Assembly (NCBI RefSeq): GCF_022846615.1
Contig: NZ_AP025637.1
Span: forward strand, 1,885,001 to 1,949,000
Length of the DNA stretch: 64,000 nucleotides
Direction: 5' to 3'
Source: Roseomonas fluvialis
GTDB lineage: Bacteria; Pseudomonadota; Alphaproteobacteria; Acetobacterales; Acetobacteraceae
Shown one piece after another: positions 63,196 through 64,000 of this stretch; position 1 is the stretch's first letter, and each line of letters opens with the position of its first letter. The notes under the pieces are model-generated. The model was given only the letters and a program-made list of their open reading frames with translations, did no database searches and was not told the DNA's origin. Made by a program: the position numbers and the translations under genes.

Positions 63196-64000
63196 ATGCG
63201 CAGGACGCTGCTGGCGGCTGCCGCGATGCTGGCGATGGGTTGCGGTGCCGCCACCGCCCAGACCCGCTGGACCATGGCCACGGCCTACGCCGAGGGCAAC
63301 TTCCACACCCGCAACATCCGCGCCTTCATCGAGGATGTGGAGCGCGGCACCAACGGGCGCCTGAGCATCCAACTGCACCCCGCGGCGTCCCTGCTGCAGA
63401 TGCCCGCGATCAAGCGCGGCGTGCAGACCGGCCAGGTGCAGCTGGGCGAGGTGCTGCTCTCGGTCCACGGCAACGAGGACCCGTTCTTCGAAGTGGATTC
63501 CGTCCCCTTCCTCGCCGACACCTGGGAAGCGACCGCGGTGCTCGATCGCGTCAGCACGCCCTTCATCGCCGCGCGCATGGAACGCCAGGGCGTGCTGCCG
63601 CTGTTCGCCGTGCCCTGGCCAAGCCAGGCCTTCTACACCCGCAATGAGATCCGCATGACGGACGACCTGCGCGGCCTGCGGTTCCGCACCTACAACGTGC
63701 TGACCACGCGCATGGCGGAGCTGATGGGCGCGGCGCCGGTCACGGTGCAGGTGGCCGAGATCCCGCAGGCCTTCGCCACCGGCGTGATCGCGGCGATGTT
63801 CACCTCGGCGCAGACTGGCGTGGACACCAGCGCGTGGGACTACGCGCGCTACTTCACCGATGTCGGCGGGATGCGCGCGCGCAACTTCATCATCGTCAAC
63901 GCGCGCGCCTTCCGCGGGCTGGACGAAGCCACGCGCAACGCCGTGACGCAGGCGGCGGAACGCGCCAGCGCGCGCGGCCTAGAAGCCGCCAAGGCCGCCG
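63196..64000 (+). CDS. TRAP transporter solute-binding protein, cut by window end
   Basis: The first 268 codons of a second DctP-type receptor. It has a signal peptide MRRTLLAAAAMLAMGCGAATAQ, then TRWTMATAYAEGNFHTRNIRAFIEDV. MTDDLRGLRFRTYNVLTTRMAELMGAAPV holds the conserved Arg, and QVAEIPQAFATGVIAAMFTSAQTGV is the family middle motif. The frame is still open at 64000. It is divergent from the MetE-like/LigI-like pair and probably heads a dctPQM operon to the right. Confidence 0.9.
   Translation, partial: MRRTLLAAAAMLAMGCGAATAQTRWTMATAYAEGNFHTRNIRAFIEDVERGTNGRLSIQLHPAASLLQMPAIKRGVQTGQVQLGEVLLSVHGNEDPFFEVDSVPFLADTWEATAVLDRVSTPFIAARMERQGVLPLFAVPWPSQAFYTRNEIRMTDDLRGLRFRTYNVLTTRMAELMGAAPVTVQVAEIPQAFATGVIAAMFTSAQTGVDTSAWDYARYFTDVGGMRARNFIIVNARAFRGLDEATRNAVTQAAERASARGLEAAKAA

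Overview
The window reads as chromosomal DNA of a high-GC alphaproteobacterium, most likely an Acetobacteraceae / Rhodospirillales relative (Roseomonas-like). The reasons are the alphaproteobacterial rRNA operon order (tRNA-Ile, tRNA-Ala, 23S, 5S, tRNA-fMet), a fused BcsA-BcsB cellulose synthase of the Komagataeibacter type, several Bug/TctC-type solute-binding proteins and TRAP transporters, and very GC-rich third codon positions. This assignment is inference from content; no database search was run.

Layout. (1) 1-3.9 kb: the 3' part of an rRNA operon. 16S would lie just outside the left edge. It is closed by an initiator tRNA and an intrinsic terminator. (2) 4.2-14.8 kb: a co-directional cellulose operon, bcsZ (GH8 cellulase) - bcsP/bcsR-like proline-rich protein - bcsQ (ParA-like) - bcsAB fusion - bcsC (TPR plus outer-membrane barrel), with no bcsD before the operon ends. 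(3) 14.8-29.2 kb: mostly minus-strand transport and nitrogen metabolism. It holds an SLC13/RCK permease, MarC, an M20 peptidase + AbgT + exported protein operon, a DcaP-like porin, a glutaminase - MFS - asparaginase - LpxR-like operon, and an AraC regulator. Two kinds of ~100-bp TA-flanked MITE-like elements lie around the SLC13 gene and supply the TAG stop codons of bcsC and marC.

(4) 29.5-46.7 kb: one tightly packed minus-strand block of twelve genes. It runs from a pseudo-receiver OmpR-type regulator through an RTX protein, two glycosyltransferases, a small membrane-anchored protein, a two-ABC-subunit type I secretion system with its HlyD adaptor, and a 1296-residue fusion (NPDV repeats + WbsX + GT4 + GT2). 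It ends with an NPDV-repeat protein, a sulfotransferase-like protein and a pyruvyl-transferase-like protein. A divergent methyltransferase and a second RTX protein (46.8-49.7 kb) complete the region. The gene content suggests secretion of calcium-binding RTX proteins coupled to synthesis or modification of a surface glycan. This is the most unusual system here. (5) 49.8-64 kb: a catabolic and uptake island. It holds an acyl-CoA dehydrogenase, two paralogous MetE-C-terminal-like proteins, a GntR/FCD regulator with a 10-bp inverted-repeat operator candidate, a NodB-like deacetylase, an intradiol (hydroxyquinol-type) dioxygenase, two Bug proteins, an NMT1-like binding protein, a maleate isomerase/Asp-Glu racemase family enzyme, a complete TRAP transporter, a LigI-like lactonase and a second TRAP binding protein cut by the window edge. 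This fits uptake and ring-cleavage degradation of small aromatic or dicarboxylic acids.
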